From NCBI GenBank assembly GCA_963930655.1, contig OZ005618.1, forward strand, positions 2,812,001 to 2,876,000: a stretch of 64,000 bases of DNA, written 5' to 3'. The notes under the pieces are model-generated. The model saw only the letters and a program-made list of their open reading frames with translations. It did no database searches and was not told the DNA's origin. Origin of the DNA: Myrica gale. Lineage: Eukaryota > Streptophyta > Magnoliopsida > Fagales > Myricaceae. The translations under genes were made by a program, and so were the position numbers. This document shows positions 47,873 to 60,716 of the stretch, piece after piece (the first letter of the stretch is position 1; each line of letters begins with the position of its first letter).

Positions 47873-48572
47873 CTGACTTATCTTTCAACTTCCTAGTTAA
47901 TCCAAGATTTTCCCTTTCCTTTATGAATCAGGGGTAAATTCATAATTAGCAACATAAGTTTGATCAAATTTATTGAGGTACGTACACCGCTGTCTCTCAC
48001 TCCCATTGTAAATCTGTAATGCCATGCAACCTCTGGCTTTATCTCCCAACTAAGCTGACGTCGCTAAGAGTGGTCCACAGCTGTCTCTTTCATCGCTCGC
48101 TGTCTCTCACTCCTACACTCTCACCCTCCTTTCCAAATAAATCCACACCCCAGCTTGTTCGCACTTCCTCGTCTCTTCTCTCACCTCTCTGGGGACTCAG
48201 GTCTGCAACAGAGCACACAAGTGGCGCAAAGCCCATTCCTTTTCTGCTTCACTTCTTTCGTTGCTCTAGTCGTCTCTTTCTTTCCCTTGGCTTTCTCTCG
48301 CATCTTGTCGGAGGGTACTCACTCATTCCTCGATGTCTCGGCATCCCTCAAACAAGCCCATATCGTCCTCAACTTCGACTCTCACAGCTTGAAGATGCTG
48401 AGTGATGCCGCGTGACTCTCGCGTCTAAACATGCATGAATATGAATAGTTGTGCATGTCCATGATGAAGCTCTGTTTTACCCCCAGAGATGAAACACTTA
48501 CATATAGGAGGATGCTTTGAAGAGAATTCCATAACGTTGAAAGGGGCTTGCCGTGTACTACCTCATACTCTG

Positions 48573-49654
48573 CAGGGGCGGAAGCAATGGCTGCGATGGG
48601 TATCCTTTTTCTTTATAAATTAACTAGGTCTGATACCCATTAAGTCCAGACCAAATAGATTTAATGTGTATCGGAGGTAAAATATTTTTTTCTATACATT
48701 GATTTTGCTCCTAGTGCTACATAATAATTAAGACAAATATATAGTTATTATAATTTTTTGTTTTGCATCGATTACAAGTTCTTCAATCGAGGGGTAACTT
48801 CCTGTCATCTTGCTAAATTTATATTATTAAAAAATTATTCACTCTTTGCTCCTATTTTTTCACAATCAAGATCACTTCATTTTTTTCTCCCTATGTTGAT
48901 TTGTTTCTTCACTTTTATTAGAAACCTCGAAAAATGTTGTATTTTTTTAGGATCCTTGTATAGGCCAAACCAAAGTTCTGACCACTTCTGGGATATGTTT
49001 ATCTAATGAACTCTTTTACTAAATCTTGTTTATCCTGAAAATTTTGTTTTTATTATTCAGAGCATGATTTGTCATCAATTGTTGCTCTATGTGTGGAAGT
49101 TGCTTTGAAGAATGTGAATATCTTTCAATTTCAAATCCATAGAACCTAGAGAAAGTAAATTACAAATGCATCTCAGTAACCTTTTGTCAAAAGAAAAAAA
49201 AAGACTCTAGGTAGTAACCAAAAAATGTAAGAAAGACAACCCCTAGTGACATCAAGACCTCAACCATCATAATCATCTGTAATTTGTTCTAAAGTTTTAA
49301 AATTAGTAGGGAATTAACTTGGATAAGATCATAAAGAGTGATTTGCATAATAATATGAGAGATAAATGGATGAATGATTGCATGTTAGTATACATCGAGC
49401 AAGAAGTTTTTAAAACTATTGAAAACGAAGTCATTTTGCAATTTTTTCAGAAGATGCAAACTCGTATGATCCAATTATCACCTTTCAGTCGCAGTACATA
49501 TTACGGTACATGTATTCCAATATTTTTAATACTTTTAGTCCTTAATTTTCGACATTGTACCTCTAAGACAATATTTTGCATTACGAAAAAAAAAATTTGT
49601 CATTTCGCCTTTAAAGTTCGACACCCATGAATTTTGATTCTGATTCCGCCACTG
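48573..49654 (+). mobile_element. hAT element, internally deleted
   Basis: Inverted ends are CAGGGGCGGAAGCA and CAGTGGCGGAATCA. ACTCTG stands on both sides (48567-48572 and 49655-49660), a partial match to the 8-bp hAT duplication. A plus-strand frame at 49319-49513 reads LHNNMRDKWMNDCMLVYIEQ, then EVFKTIENEVI and FQKMQTR. This is the C-terminal end of the TTF/MYM-type zinc-finger hAT transposases, normally MGDEWMNDCLVTYIE...FQNMKTR. The rest of the transposase is gone, so it cannot move itself. Confidence 0.75.
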
Positions 49655-50094
49655 ACTCTGCTTCCACGCCCATATTTTTGTACCTCACTTCCACTGTTGG
49701 GAATTTCACACCAACTCTGCAAACACAATTCGGGCTCAGCCAATTGAACCATGTCTTAGTACGTGCATGAACAGAATAACCAACTCTACATTAATCTCCT
49801 TCAAAGAAATAAAATACACAGAGAAAGATCATTAGCTCTCTGGGCAATGAAAATGATAACCAGAGCATTAAAGAGCAACGTCGTATTCTGAAGGGTTCAA
49901 AGTCCAGCACGAGTGTTAATTTGGATAGTTAGCGTCGTATATTATTTCACCAACTCAATCAAAATATGTCAGTTTAGTACCTTTGTTCACATATTTAACT
50001 TAATTGTTATTTCTCCATTCTTCATTGAATACGTTCGTTAGTTTGGTGCTTATGCATGATTTTTAGGAAGAAAAAAAGACAAGAACAAAAGCTT

Positions 50095-50320
50095 CTTTTT
50101 TTTTCTAAGCAAAAGATTCATTGAATCCAACAAAACAACAACAAAACCTCATCACGGAGGATGATAAGGATTATCACAGTTCAAAATATCTCTAGGAATA
50201 CAAGAAAGAGGAATGTTGCCCACAAGGCTCTCCCTAGCAGCCCACTGAGCTACAAAATGAGCAAAATAATTCACTTCTCGATGGACATGAACAAACTTCC
50301 AATTGGCATGTTGCTGTAGT
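50095..50320 (-). mobile_element. 5'-truncated LINE with 14-bp target duplication
   Basis: On the minus strand it encodes the end of a LINE RNase H-like domain (HREVNYFAHFVAQWAARES), a stop, a short UTR and a poly-A-type tail next to 50095. AAGAACAAAAGCTT flanks it exactly at 50081-50094 and 50321-50334. The 226-bp length shows heavy 5' truncation, as is common in target-primed reverse transcription. Confidence 0.9.
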
Positions 50321-50639
50321 AAGAACAAAAGCTTACTTGTCCATTCGGTCTCTAATTTTTCTCAACAAGTGCAGGTTGTCATTTTCAATGTGTTTGATGA
50401 GCCACTCTATGAACACATGTTGTTCACACGACCGAGAGATAACAGAGCCATAAATGAACAGAAGACATAATAAAAGGCAGGAGGGAAAGAGATCGAGCTT
50501 CGGCTCCTCCTCCCTTCCCTTCCTCTTCTTTCTCCCTTTCTTCTCTTCTTCTTCCCCCTTCCCTCTTTCAGTTTTTTTCGGTTCTATGTGTAGTTTGTTC
50601 ATTTTATGGGTTGTTCATTTTGCGCAAAGAAACACAGAT

Positions 50640-51176
50640 CTGCTGCTTCTGATGGTCGCCCACCGTGCACGCGTCGCCCCTTCTTTCTCCTAGTTCGCTA
50701 CTCTCCCTTCTCATTTTTGTTCGGTGGCTGGGCCTCAAGCGAGTGCTCCTCATGCGCCGGCTAGGGTGGTGCGTGGATCTCACGCGCCTCCCCTATTTCG
50801 GCTTCTGCTGGGTTTTCTTCTGGTTTTTGCTCTGAGCCAGTGCATGCTCGTGCTCTTCCGTCAATGGCTGTCGGTGTGGTGTCTTGCTCAACCGCCTCCA
50901 GATCTGTCACTGCTCTCTTTCCTGCAGCGATTTCGGTCTGTGATTGTTGCAGATCACTCCAAGGATGCTTGGAGTGCTCCTGTTAACCGCCTTCAGGGCA
51001 GCCCTATATTGGCCTGCGTCTCTGACCATGGCCATGTTCTTGTTTTTCTGTTTGTCTTTCCTTTTCTTTTCTGTATGTGCAGTGGTTATTTGGGGTTGTT
51101 TGTAGGGTTCCCCACCCTTCGTTGTACTGATTTTTAGTTTCAATGTTATGTTTGCTTGCTTAGAAAAAAAAAACTA
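50640..51176 (+). other. Poly-A-ended open stretch, possible retrotransposed tail
   Basis: A 137-codon frame (50724-51137) begins MAGPQASAPHAPARVVRGS and has hydrophobic segments (FRLLLGFLLVFALSQCML, VLVFLFVFPFLFCMCSGYLG). It is followed by an untranslated tail ending GCTTAGAAAAAAAAAA. Codon use and neighbours do not suggest a host gene. It may be a LINE-derived 3' end or a retrotransposed transcript. Confidence 0.3.
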
Positions 51177-52143
51177 AGCAATATTTAACAATGTGACTCT
51201 CGCACCAGCGTCCATAATAGAGTGCTCCCGCATGACTCTCACTCTCGCGTCCACAAAACCCAAGGTCCCAAACTGCAACAGCTGAGGTGGTACAACACAG
51301 TCATCACTCTTCTCCCGTGTCACAGTGTAATCAACCTTGCCCTCTTACTAACGCGAGGCCTCCAACTACGCAAACCATTGCTCAAGCTACTCCTACCATA
51401 GCTCATATCATTGCACATGTTTTTCCACATTTCTCCTCGTTGTTGTGTTTAACTCTGTGTTACCAAACTTTACATCGACCCTGCTGTCTCTCTCTTTCCC
51501 TTGTCTGATGAAGCTTGCAATTATCTGTTATTGCAGCCAAAAGCACGTGAGAAGCATGTTCTTCGAGAAATAACAACTTGGGAAGGATGACCTCGCCTCC
51601 AACTAAGGTCTTCTTCGCCTCCATTCTTAAGATGTGAAATTAAAACTGAAGTCGTCTCATCATCTGTCTGCCAAGGTTCAATGAGACCCAAAACCACAAA
51701 AGAATCTCTAGTTTTGTCCGAGTAAAGTTGACGAATTTCGTTAGCCTAACCCACATCTTTGAAGAAGATTCGAAAGTCACAATCCGCTTTCAAACAAGTA
51801 ACTTTTTTTTCTTGAATTTCAAGTGCAAGAGGAACATTCGAGTGCTACCTGATCTCCGACGAAAATGGGTGGCAGAGGCTATTGACAGCCGCTAATGTCG
51901 AAGGAAAGAGAGCAGAAGGTTGAGTGGAGAGAGAGCCAAATTCGTGTGAGATGAGAGATCGGAATGATTTATCTCACACTCACCTCTCATTCTGGTCCAA
52001 ATAGAGGCGCATGTGACGCACGTGTACGAAAAAATCGGTTAATTTAGATGGGGGCGAAGATTTACCTGTTATGAGAAATGAAGGTCTCCCATTTTTGGAT
52101 TGAAAAATAAGGACAACATAAAATGGTTAATTATTACTTTACC

Positions 52144-52599
52144 TAATAACTAGGAACAATTTCAGCTTTACCAAAATATTTGTCAGTATTACCTATTAAA
52201 AACTAACGGGAGACAAAGAAATGACGTCACCTGAAAGGCTGATACTGAACAATTTTATATATGTACCGTACACGATGGCAAGGCCAGGGTATTTCCCAAA
52301 TTGCGGTAGTGTGTCCACTGTCTAGGGTCGATTTTAGGATTACAGATTTTGTTTTAGGGTGGGCTTCAATTTTAATAAATTGAAATTTAAAGGGCCAAAC
52401 TGTAAAAAAGGACAAAAAACTCATTTTAAAAAAATTTCCTAAGGAAAAAAAACATCCATCCCGACGTCGTTTCGGTATGGCTCGATTCATCAATGTTAAA
52501 ATCACGAGTTGATAATTGACTTGTAATGGCCACGACATTTCGTACTTTGTAGTCCGTAGACTAATGGAGAGCCAAGATGGAGAAAATATTATATGCATT
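52144..52599. other. Spacer between two Mutator elements
   Basis: No gene is recognised. A stretch around 52350-52450 (GGGTGGGCTTCAATTT, then AAGGGCCAAACTG) resembles generic plant repeat sequence, but I cannot name it. Confidence 0.35.
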
Positions 52600-53039
52600 A
52601 AAAATATAGGCTTAATTGCACTAGGGGCTGTGTTATGTTAGGGTTACAAATAGGCCTCGAGGTAATGATTTCAACAATTAGACCTCCTGAAGTTGAGTTT
52701 TAAGAAAAAACAAATTCTTTCGTCAATTTGCCGTCAGATTCGTTAAGGCACATCTCTGACGTGGCTTTAAAAACAAACCTCTTCTTGATGTTCCTCCTGA
52801 CTAGTACCATAGCCGGTGAATTGCCATCTTTTTACACCCCAGTGGACAATATTCTCGTCAACTGTGGCTTCTCTGAAGATTTGAAAGCACTAGATGGTCG
52901 GCGCTGAAGTGGTGATACGAATCTCAAATACCTCACCATCGAACAATCACAAAACTAGGCATCGCTTACCGCTAGCACAGTTAAACGATCCCCTCTGCCC
53001 CCCAAGTACCCTTTGCAACTGCCCGACTCTCTCTCTCCC

Positions 53040-53890
53040 CCGTTCACCTACAGATACAGATTAAAATGTTGGAGGGAAGTCCATATCTCCCGCTGAAGAC
53101 ACTGGAATGTTTCGGCAATGGAGCGACGATTACCAACGGTCAATGTTTGACACTGGAATGTACCAGATCTTTTAACCCGAACTTCATAATAGGAAGAGAC
53201 TCTTCTGAGCCACAAAGACCATGTTGCACATCGGTAGTCATTGGCTTGATTCCTGTCCGACTCGAGCCGGTTTACCCCGCGACAAAGTGTGATCATGTTC
53301 TGGGGAGTCAGCAACAAGCCCTTGACTAGTCCAGTCATTCTCGAGGAGTACATGATAGCCGAAGAGTCGGACTGAATCACGTGGACTGGCTCGATTGGGT
53401 CAGCATCAGGACGATTTCCGTCGATCATTGAAAGGAACTCGGGCAAGTCGAGGAATACGGTACCGAGAGAGAGACGAGGGAGCTTGTGGGAGGTAGAAGA
53501 AGTGGCGAAGGCGATGACCCAATCAATGAGTCTTACCTGGCGAGAGATTTCCAAGTCCGAACCAAGCGGGTTCAAGGGTGAGATGGTGATGCCCAAGGCC
53601 AATAGAGCAAAGTAAAGGACAAGAATGTGGAGAGAGGGAAGCGCCAGAATGAAAGCCACGTGGCCTTTGGAGAGAGAGGTCAGCCTTCTTAACGAAGACG
53701 AAGGGGCCAAATTTGGCTGAGGAAGCCAGAGTAGGACACTCGCCGACTAGTAGAGGAGTCGATAATGACGGTAGTGGTGAAGGTGGATATGGAGGATTGA
53801 AGAAGGAAAGAGAGAGTAACAGCAGTAACAGGATGCCAATACTGACGAGGATGGGGAGGACTATGAGGACGAGGAAGAGAAGGGAATGGA
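53040..53890 (-). pseudogene. Captured 4-coumarate-CoA ligase-like fragment
   Basis: The minus-strand frame at 53048-53710 reads LTSLSKGHVAFILALPSLHI, LYFALLALGITISPLNPLGS, RQVRLIDWVIAFATSS and SDSSAIMYSSRMTGLVKGLL. This is the A3/A4 region of acyl-adenylate-forming ligases of the 4CL-like peroxisomal group, where the phosphate loop is normally SSGTTG-KG; here the loop reads SSRMTG. Upstream, 53715-53890 encodes VSYSGFLSQIWPL in another frame, also family-like. The large C-terminal part with the active-site lysine is missing. It cannot be an active enzyme and is cargo of the Pack-MULE. Confidence 0.8.
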
Positions 53891-53917
53891 GTTGATGTGA
53901 AGTTGAATGGGGTATAA

Positions 53918-54430
53918 TGTTAGAAAATTTCCTTAAGGTGACCTAATTGACATATGTAAATAATCTTTTAAAGTTTTAAAGATTATGGTGTTAGTTAAAA
54001 TAAGATTATGGAATCTGTAGCAGATTCAAATTTAGAACTAATTGGATAAAGATTGCAATTTGATTTTGAATTTGAATTGGAATTCAAATTGTAACCAATT
54101 AGATAAAGTTTGCTATTTGATTTTGAATTTGAATTTGCTATTTGATTTTGAATTTGAATTACCTTGATGGAAGGAACAAATTCAAATCTACAACAGATTG
54201 AGGGTCCCTGACCTAGCCTATAAATAAGAGGCCTGTGTATACCATCTAATGCATTCTCTGTAAGGCATAGGCATAGGTTGGAAGAGCCTCACTAAAATAC
54301 TTCATATTCATAAAGTTACTCTGCAGAGATTCTGTTCGAGTTCTGAGCAAGATGGCTGGAGGTAAAGATCCTGCTTTATTATTCCGCTGCATGCACAATC
54401 AAATTGATTGATTGTGATTTTACTCTTACA
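53918..54430 (+). repeat. 5' LTR of the Copia element
   Basis: 513 bp, beginning TGTTAGAAAATTTCC and ending ACTCTTACA. It has internal AT-rich repeats (TGATTTTGAATTTGAAT units) and a TATA-like CTATAAATAAG near 54220. Confidence 0.95.
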
Positions 54431-56476
54431 TGTGGTATCGGAGCCATCCTTCAAGCTTCTTGTTCAGTGAAGCGATCTACTGATTAAATTCAGATTGTCG
54501 CTTGAATCAAGAGCTAAAGGTTCTCTGTATCAGTGTTTTAAAAGAAATTTTTTTTCTTTCTTTGACCGGATCTCTATTATGTTCGGTATAAGTTTTTTTT
54601 TTGTATTTTTTGGTGACAATGCAATTTTGCTAATGCCTGAAACCTTACACGGTGTGCTTTCAGTTACTGTTATATTCAATAACTTTGTTTATGAATTGGA
54701 AAAGGCACTACGTTGTTGTTGGTGCAAACAAAAGCATATTTTAAAAAAAAAAAAAAACCGTATGATTTGGGTTTTGATTTTGCAAAATGTTCATAAAACA
54801 TCTTCATGAAAACCAAGTTTTTTGATTCATTGGAATGGTAAAATACTGTGTTTTGGTTCTTGAACAAAGAAGATGAAGAGTCACCAGAGGAGGTGACCCT
54901 CCCTGCGGCAGCAGGTGGCCGGAGAGGAGCCTCCTCTCCCAGCCACGGGTTAGAAACCCGTGGCCTTCAAAGGCTGCCGGCGATGAGAGGCTCTCGGCCT
55001 TCTCGTCGCCGGCGAAGGCTGGTGCAGGCGGCGGCGTCCATTGGGACGCCAGGCAGTGCAGCGGCGTCCCCTAGGACGCCAGGCCGCTGCATGAGTTGCG
55101 GCGGCAGTTGCCGCCGCAAGTCTGCTACAAACACAGACCTTCGGGTCTGTGTTTAAGATGACCGGGTCATTGACCCGGTAACCCGGGTAGGGTTACCTAC
55201 CCGGATAAGTCAGGAGGCCAGCCCAAGGGCCTTGAGGCCCAAAATGCTTCTGACCAGATGGGCTGGACTGACCATTGGGTCAGCCCAAGGCCCTTGAAGC
55301 CCAAAGCCCTGACCCGAATGGATCGGGTCAGGCGACCCGCGTGGGCGGGTTGCGGTATGGACCGCCGGTCCGGTCGGACCGGACCGGACCGGCAGATTAT
55401 ATTATTATTATTTTTAAATTTTTAATTTTAATTTTAATTTTAATTTTAATTTTATTTTTATTTTTTTAAAAAAAAAAAAAAAACTTTTATGCTTTTATGC
55501 TTGCATTAATTTCTAGAATTATTTGTATGTTCAATGTTTCATTGATTAAATTCTAGAAATATTAGTTTATGCTTGCATTAATTTCTAGAATTATTATGAT
55601 GTTCAATGTTTAATTGATTAAATTCTAGAAATGTCAATTTACTTTTATGCTTGCATTAATTTCTAGAATTATTATGATGTTCAATGTTTAATTGATTCCA
55701 TTCTAGAAATATTAAATTTATGCTTGATTTATTATGTGAAAAATCTAATTATATAGATAGGTTGATCATGCATAAAATGTATGATGCCTAGACCAAGCAT
55801 GATTAAATGAACCTACTAAGGTTAGTGGGAATATGGGGTATGATCGAAGAATACAGGTCAGGGACAGTTCTGGCTAAGGCAAGTCTTGGTATTTAAAGGT
55901 CCTCAGACCTACCTCACTTACCTGGGAGCTCCCCTGCTTGTGTTTTAGAAAATACTATTGTCTCACTTTAAAGATTGGTTCATTTTTTTATTCTTGGATT
56001 AAGATTAGGCATCTATAAAGTTGACGGATATTGATGAAGTCGTAATTATCATAATGATTTTCGGAGAGCCACAGCATCCCAATTTTATATTGATGATTAC
56101 ATCAAGATTAATATATGAACTTCATAAAGTGAAATTAATCTCCGTGTGGTAACTAAATTATAAAATTGATTACTTTCCCCGCAGGGAATTTTTTAATTTT
56201 GTGACTTAGTTAGATTAAAATAATAAATTTTGTATTAACAATAAAATTTTCTTAGGCTCACAGGTACGGAGAATTTTATTCTTAATATTTAAAATTGTTA
56301 GATTTAATAATAAAGAGTAAATTCCATGCATATGCAACCTTTGCCCATAGGTAGGTTGAAATTTACTATTAAATTGACATTGGTTGATTTAAATATGGTT
56401 ACTTCATAGCAATTCAGTAGTTTTATGTTTCTTTGGTTATATTGCAGTTATTCCTTCTTCCCTAATTGATAGTTCG
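54431..56476 (+). other. Copia leader with GC-rich island and tandem repeat
   Basis: The 2-kb leader before the long frame has a markedly GC-rich block (about 54885-55390, dense in GGCGGCG and CCGGACCGG) and an AT tract. It also holds three tandem copies of a unit of about 65 bp containing CTTGCATTAATTTCTAGAA (about 55495-55715). The GC-rich block is shared in part with 15700-15960, so it belongs to the family and is not a local capture. Confidence 0.75.
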
Positions 56477-59400
56477 TTGCGTGTTCCAATGCTAAGTGGT
56501 GATAATTTTGCTGACTGGAAGCAAAGTTTGATTTTCACTCTGGGGTGTATGGAATTAGATGAAGCGCTCCGTGTAGTGGAACCCACTATCACGGAATCAA
56601 GTACGCCACAGGAGATTTATTCTTATGAACGATGGAAGCGATCAAATCGTCTCAGTTTGATGTTCATTAAATCTCACATCATCAAGAGCATTAGGGGTTC
56701 TATCCCTGAAAGCATTAAAGCTAAGGATTTTTTAAAGTCCGTTGAAGAACAATTTGTTACTTCTGAAAAGGCATTAGCCAGCACCCTGATGAGAAAGCTG
56801 TCAAGCAAATCAATAAAGAGTTCAACTAGTGTGCGTGAGCACATAATGGAGATGAGAGACATTGCATCTCAATTAAAAACTCTGGAAGTTGAAATTTCTG
56901 ACTCATTCTTGGTTCATCTAATTTTGAACTCTCTACCAAATGAGTATGGTCCCTTTAAAATATCATACAACACACATAAGGAAAAATGGTCAGTGAATGA
57001 TTTACTGACTATGTGTGTTCAAGAGGAAGAGAGGCTGAAACTCGAGAAACCTGAGAAACCTGAGAGTTCTCACTTTGTTTCTCGTGCTAAGGGGAAGACC
57101 AAGAAAGGCAAGGTTGTCCACAACTTCAAGAAGGAGAACAAGGTGCCAATTAAGATTAACGGCACTAAGGATACTTGTTTCTTCTGTAAGAAGAAAGGAC
57201 ACATGAAGAAGGATTGCCAAAAGTACCTAAAGTGGCTCGAGAAGAAAGGTATATTCCTCTCTCTTGTTTGTCATGAATCTTTAGTTGTTGAAGCTCCTTG
57301 CAATACTTGGTGGATTGATTCTGGTTCTACAATCCACATTGTGAATACATTGCAGGGTTTTCTCACAACAAGGAAGCCGAAAAGAAGTGAACAACGAGTT
57401 TACTCTGGAAATAAATTGTTCTCAAGTGTGGAAGCGGTTGGGACTTACAGAATAATTTTGAAGACTGGATTTATTTTAGATCTTGAAGATGTATTTTTTA
57501 TTCCAAACTTTTCAAGGAATTTAATTTCAATTTCAAAACTTGATGTATTGGGTTATGGTTTTTATTTTATAAATTCAGTTTTCAGTTTATTTCGAAATAA
57601 TCAAGTTATTGGTGGTGGAATAAAAATTGATGGTCTTTACAAAATTGAATTAGATCCCAACTTTGAGAATAATTGTTTGTCAATACATACTATTGGCATA
57701 AAGAGAAGGCTTATAAATGAGAATTCCGGTTTGTTATGGCATAGGAGATTGGGACATATCTCCATTGAGCGAATCAAAAGGTTGGCAAATGACGGAGTCT
57801 TACAAACTCTTGATTTTACTGACCTTGGCACTTGTATAGACTGCATAAAGGGAAAGCAGACTAACAAGTCCACTAAAGGTGTCAGAAGGAGTTCAAAGAT
57901 TCTAGAGATCATACACACTGATCTCTGTGGACCTTTTCCTACTCCATGTTTCAATGGTCAGAGATATTTTATCTCATTCATTGATGATCATTCACGTTTC
58001 ATGTATCTCTACCTTATTGATGAAAAGTCTGAGGCGTTGAATGCCTTTAAGACTTATAAGGCAGAAGTAGAGAATCAAAAGGAAACGAAAATCAAGATCG
58101 TAAGATCTGATAGAGGTGGAGAATATTATGGAAGGTACACAGAAAAAGGACAAATGAGTGGTCCATTTGCGAAATTCCTTGAAGAGGAAGGCATTGTTGT
58201 TCAATACACAATGCCTGGTACACCACAACAAAATGGTGTAACAGAAAGAAGGAATCGCACACTTATGGACATGGTAAGGAGTATGCTTAGTAATTCTAGT
58301 CTCCCTCAGTATCTATGGAGTGAAGCTTTAAAAACTGCTGTGTATATCTTAAATAGGGTTCCATCCAAGGCTGTCCCAAAGACACCTTTTGAGTTATGGA
58401 ATGGGTGGAAACCTAGTTTAAATCACTTACACATATGGGGTTGTCCTGCTGAAGTGAGGATTTATGATCCGAATATAAAGAAATTAGATCCAAAGACAAC
58501 CAGCGGATTTTTTATCGGCTATCCAGTAAACTCTAAAGGATTTAGATTTTATTGTCCTACACATAATACTAGGATTGTTGAATCAGGAAATGCTAAGTTT
58601 TTAGAGGATATTGAACCTAGTGCAAATTCCCAAAAGGTTGAATTTAAAGAAGCACAAGAGTTGTCTGAATCTTCTCCTTCTGGAGAAAGAATGTTTGTGT
58701 TTAGGAAAGATCAAATTGATTATCCTGAACCACAACCAGTTCAAGAAGAGCCAACTCATACAGAACAGGTTCAGACTGAGTCTACCCAACCTCTGCAAGA
58801 TGTTGAGGAAGTAGAATTAAGACGGTCCTCTAGAATAAGGAAATCAACAATCCCTAGTGATTATGTTGTATACCTTCAAGAGTCTGACTTTGATGTTGGA
58901 CCTAAAAGGGATCCAAATACGTTTTCACAGGCCATGAATGGAGATAACTCCATGTTGTGGTTTAATGCCATGAAGGAAGAGATGGGTAAAGTTGAACGAT
59001 ATAAAGCCAGACTTGTAGCCAAGGGTTTCACTCAAAAAGAAGGCATAGATTATCATGAAACCTTCTCTCCAGTATCAAAGAAGGATTCGTTTAGGATAAT
59101 CATGGCATTAGTAGCTCATTTTGACTTAGAGCTACAACAGATGGACGTGAAAACAGCCTTTCTAAATGGGGATCTTGAGGAGGAGGTGTATATGAGACAA
59201 CCTGAGGGGTTTGGTGATAACAGTCAGAAGGCATGTAAATTAAAGAAATCTATATATGGACTAAAACAAGCCTCCCGTCAGTGGTATATTAAATTTCACA
59301 AAGTTATTACTTCATTCGGATTTTTGGAGAATCTTGTGGATCAATGTATATACCTTAAGGTCAGTGGGAGTAAAGTAATCTTTCTGGTCCTTTATGTAGA

Positions 59401-60379
59401 CGATATTTTACTTGCAACAAATGATTTGGGTTTGCTATATGAAACTAAAAAGTTTCTGTCTAAACACTTTGAAATGAAGGATTTGGGTGAAGCCTCTTAT
59501 GTCATTGGCATAGAGATTCATAGAGATAGAAAACAGAAAATATTACAACTGTCTCAGAAGGCCTACATTGAAAAAGTTTTAGAGAGATATGATATGAGCA
59601 AATGTGCTCCTAGTGTAGCACCCATCATTAAAGGGGATAAATTCTGTTTGGATCAATGTCCCAAAAGTGAATTGGAACAAGAACAAATGAAAGGTTTACC
59701 ATATGCATCTGCAATCGACAGTTTGATGTATGCTCAGGTCTGTACTAGACCTGATATTGCATTAGCAGTTGGTATACTGGGAAGATACCAAAGTAATCCT
59801 GGATTGGAGCATTGGAGAGCTGCAAAGAAGGTCATGCGGTACTTACAAGGAACCAAGAATTACAGTTTGACCTACAGACATGTTGACCATTTAGAAGTGT
59901 CTGGGTATACAGATTCAGATTTTGCTGGATGTATAGATAGCAGAAAGTCTACGTCAGGGTACATTTTTCTCTTTGCTGGAGGAGCTGTATCCTGGAAAAG
60001 TTGCAAACAGACTATAGTTGCTACCTCTACAATGGAAGCAGAGTTTATTGCGTGCTATGAAGCCACTACACAGGCATTGTGGTTAAGAAATTTTGTTAGT
60101 GGTCTCAAAATTATTGAGTCTGTTGAGAGACCAATTAAGATCTTATGTGACAATTCTGCGGCAGTATTCTTTTCAAAGAATCATAAAAGTGGAAGCAGGA
60201 GTAAGCACATAGATATCAAGTATCTTAGTGTGAGAGAAAACATCAAGAGACATGCTGTTTCTATAGAGCATATAAGTACTAAGTTGATGCTTGCTGATCC
60301 CATGACTAAAGGTTTACCGGTAAAACAGTTTAAAGGTCATGTGGACCATATGGGGCTTGCAAATTCATTTTGTACTTAG
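56477..60379 (+). other. Copia gag-pol frame
   Basis: One long frame of 1300 codons. In order it has a gag region, a zinc knuckle ([14 protein letters not shown]), protease, a GAG-pre-integrase and integrase region, reverse transcriptase (YVDD motif) and RNase H ending in the KHIDIKY-type tail. The order is that of Copia/Ty1 elements. Confidence 0.95.
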
Positions 60380-60716
60380 TTTCTTTCAAATTTTGAATTA
60401 CAGACATGAAGTTATTGTAATAAAGATTTATTGCGCAAATTCTTTATTATTTATTGTTATCTATGGAGATAAATAAAATAGGACCTGAATGACTTATAGG
60501 AAGTTCATTCATAAAGTTTTGATTCCCATAAAGTACTCATATAATGAGTATTGTGCTGGTAATACATGGAAGGGACGACCGATTATGTTACGGTTTTACC
60601 GCTATGATTCGTGTGTAGCATTCATTATGTGGGTGGGAGGATTCCATAAACAGTTGGCCATACTAAAGAACTCCAGACACCATTAAGACATATGTCGTCA
60701 AGGTCAAGTGGGAGAA

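Larger units (their letters stand above)
47931..52143. mobile_element. Large Mutator-like element, same end family as 35781
   Basis: The right end, reversed, reads GGTAAAGTAATAATTAACC, then CTTATTTTTCAATCC, GGGAGACC and CGTACACGTG. This is collinear with the 35781 element ends (CTTATTTTTCAAACC, TGAGACC, CGTGCACGTG). The left end GGGGTAAATTCATAATTAGC matches the first 20 bases of that family but decays soon after. No clean target duplication is visible. The interior has GC-rich stretches with no transposase (48010-48420, 51190-52000) that look like captured host sequence of unknown origin. It also holds a hAT element (48573-49654), a LINE tail (50095-50320) and a poly-A-ended stretch (50640-51176). 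GTGACTCTCGC recurs at 48411 and 51193. Confidence 0.5.

Noticed and set aside
48019-48415. Two overlapping frames (128 and 86 codons) as a gene
   Set aside because: No family recognised, no splice or promoter context, and they lie inside a Mutator element. Treated as possible captured DNA only.
48567-49660. Perfect 8-bp hAT target duplication
   Set aside because: Only six bases (ACTCTG) match on both sides, so a full 8-bp duplication is not claimed.
50724-51137. 137-codon frame as a host membrane-protein gene
   Set aside because: Surrounded by transposon debris and ending in a poly-A-like run. No conserved motif.
54848-55156. 102-codon frame rich in Arg and Gly
   Set aside because: By-product of the GC-rich block in the Copia leader.
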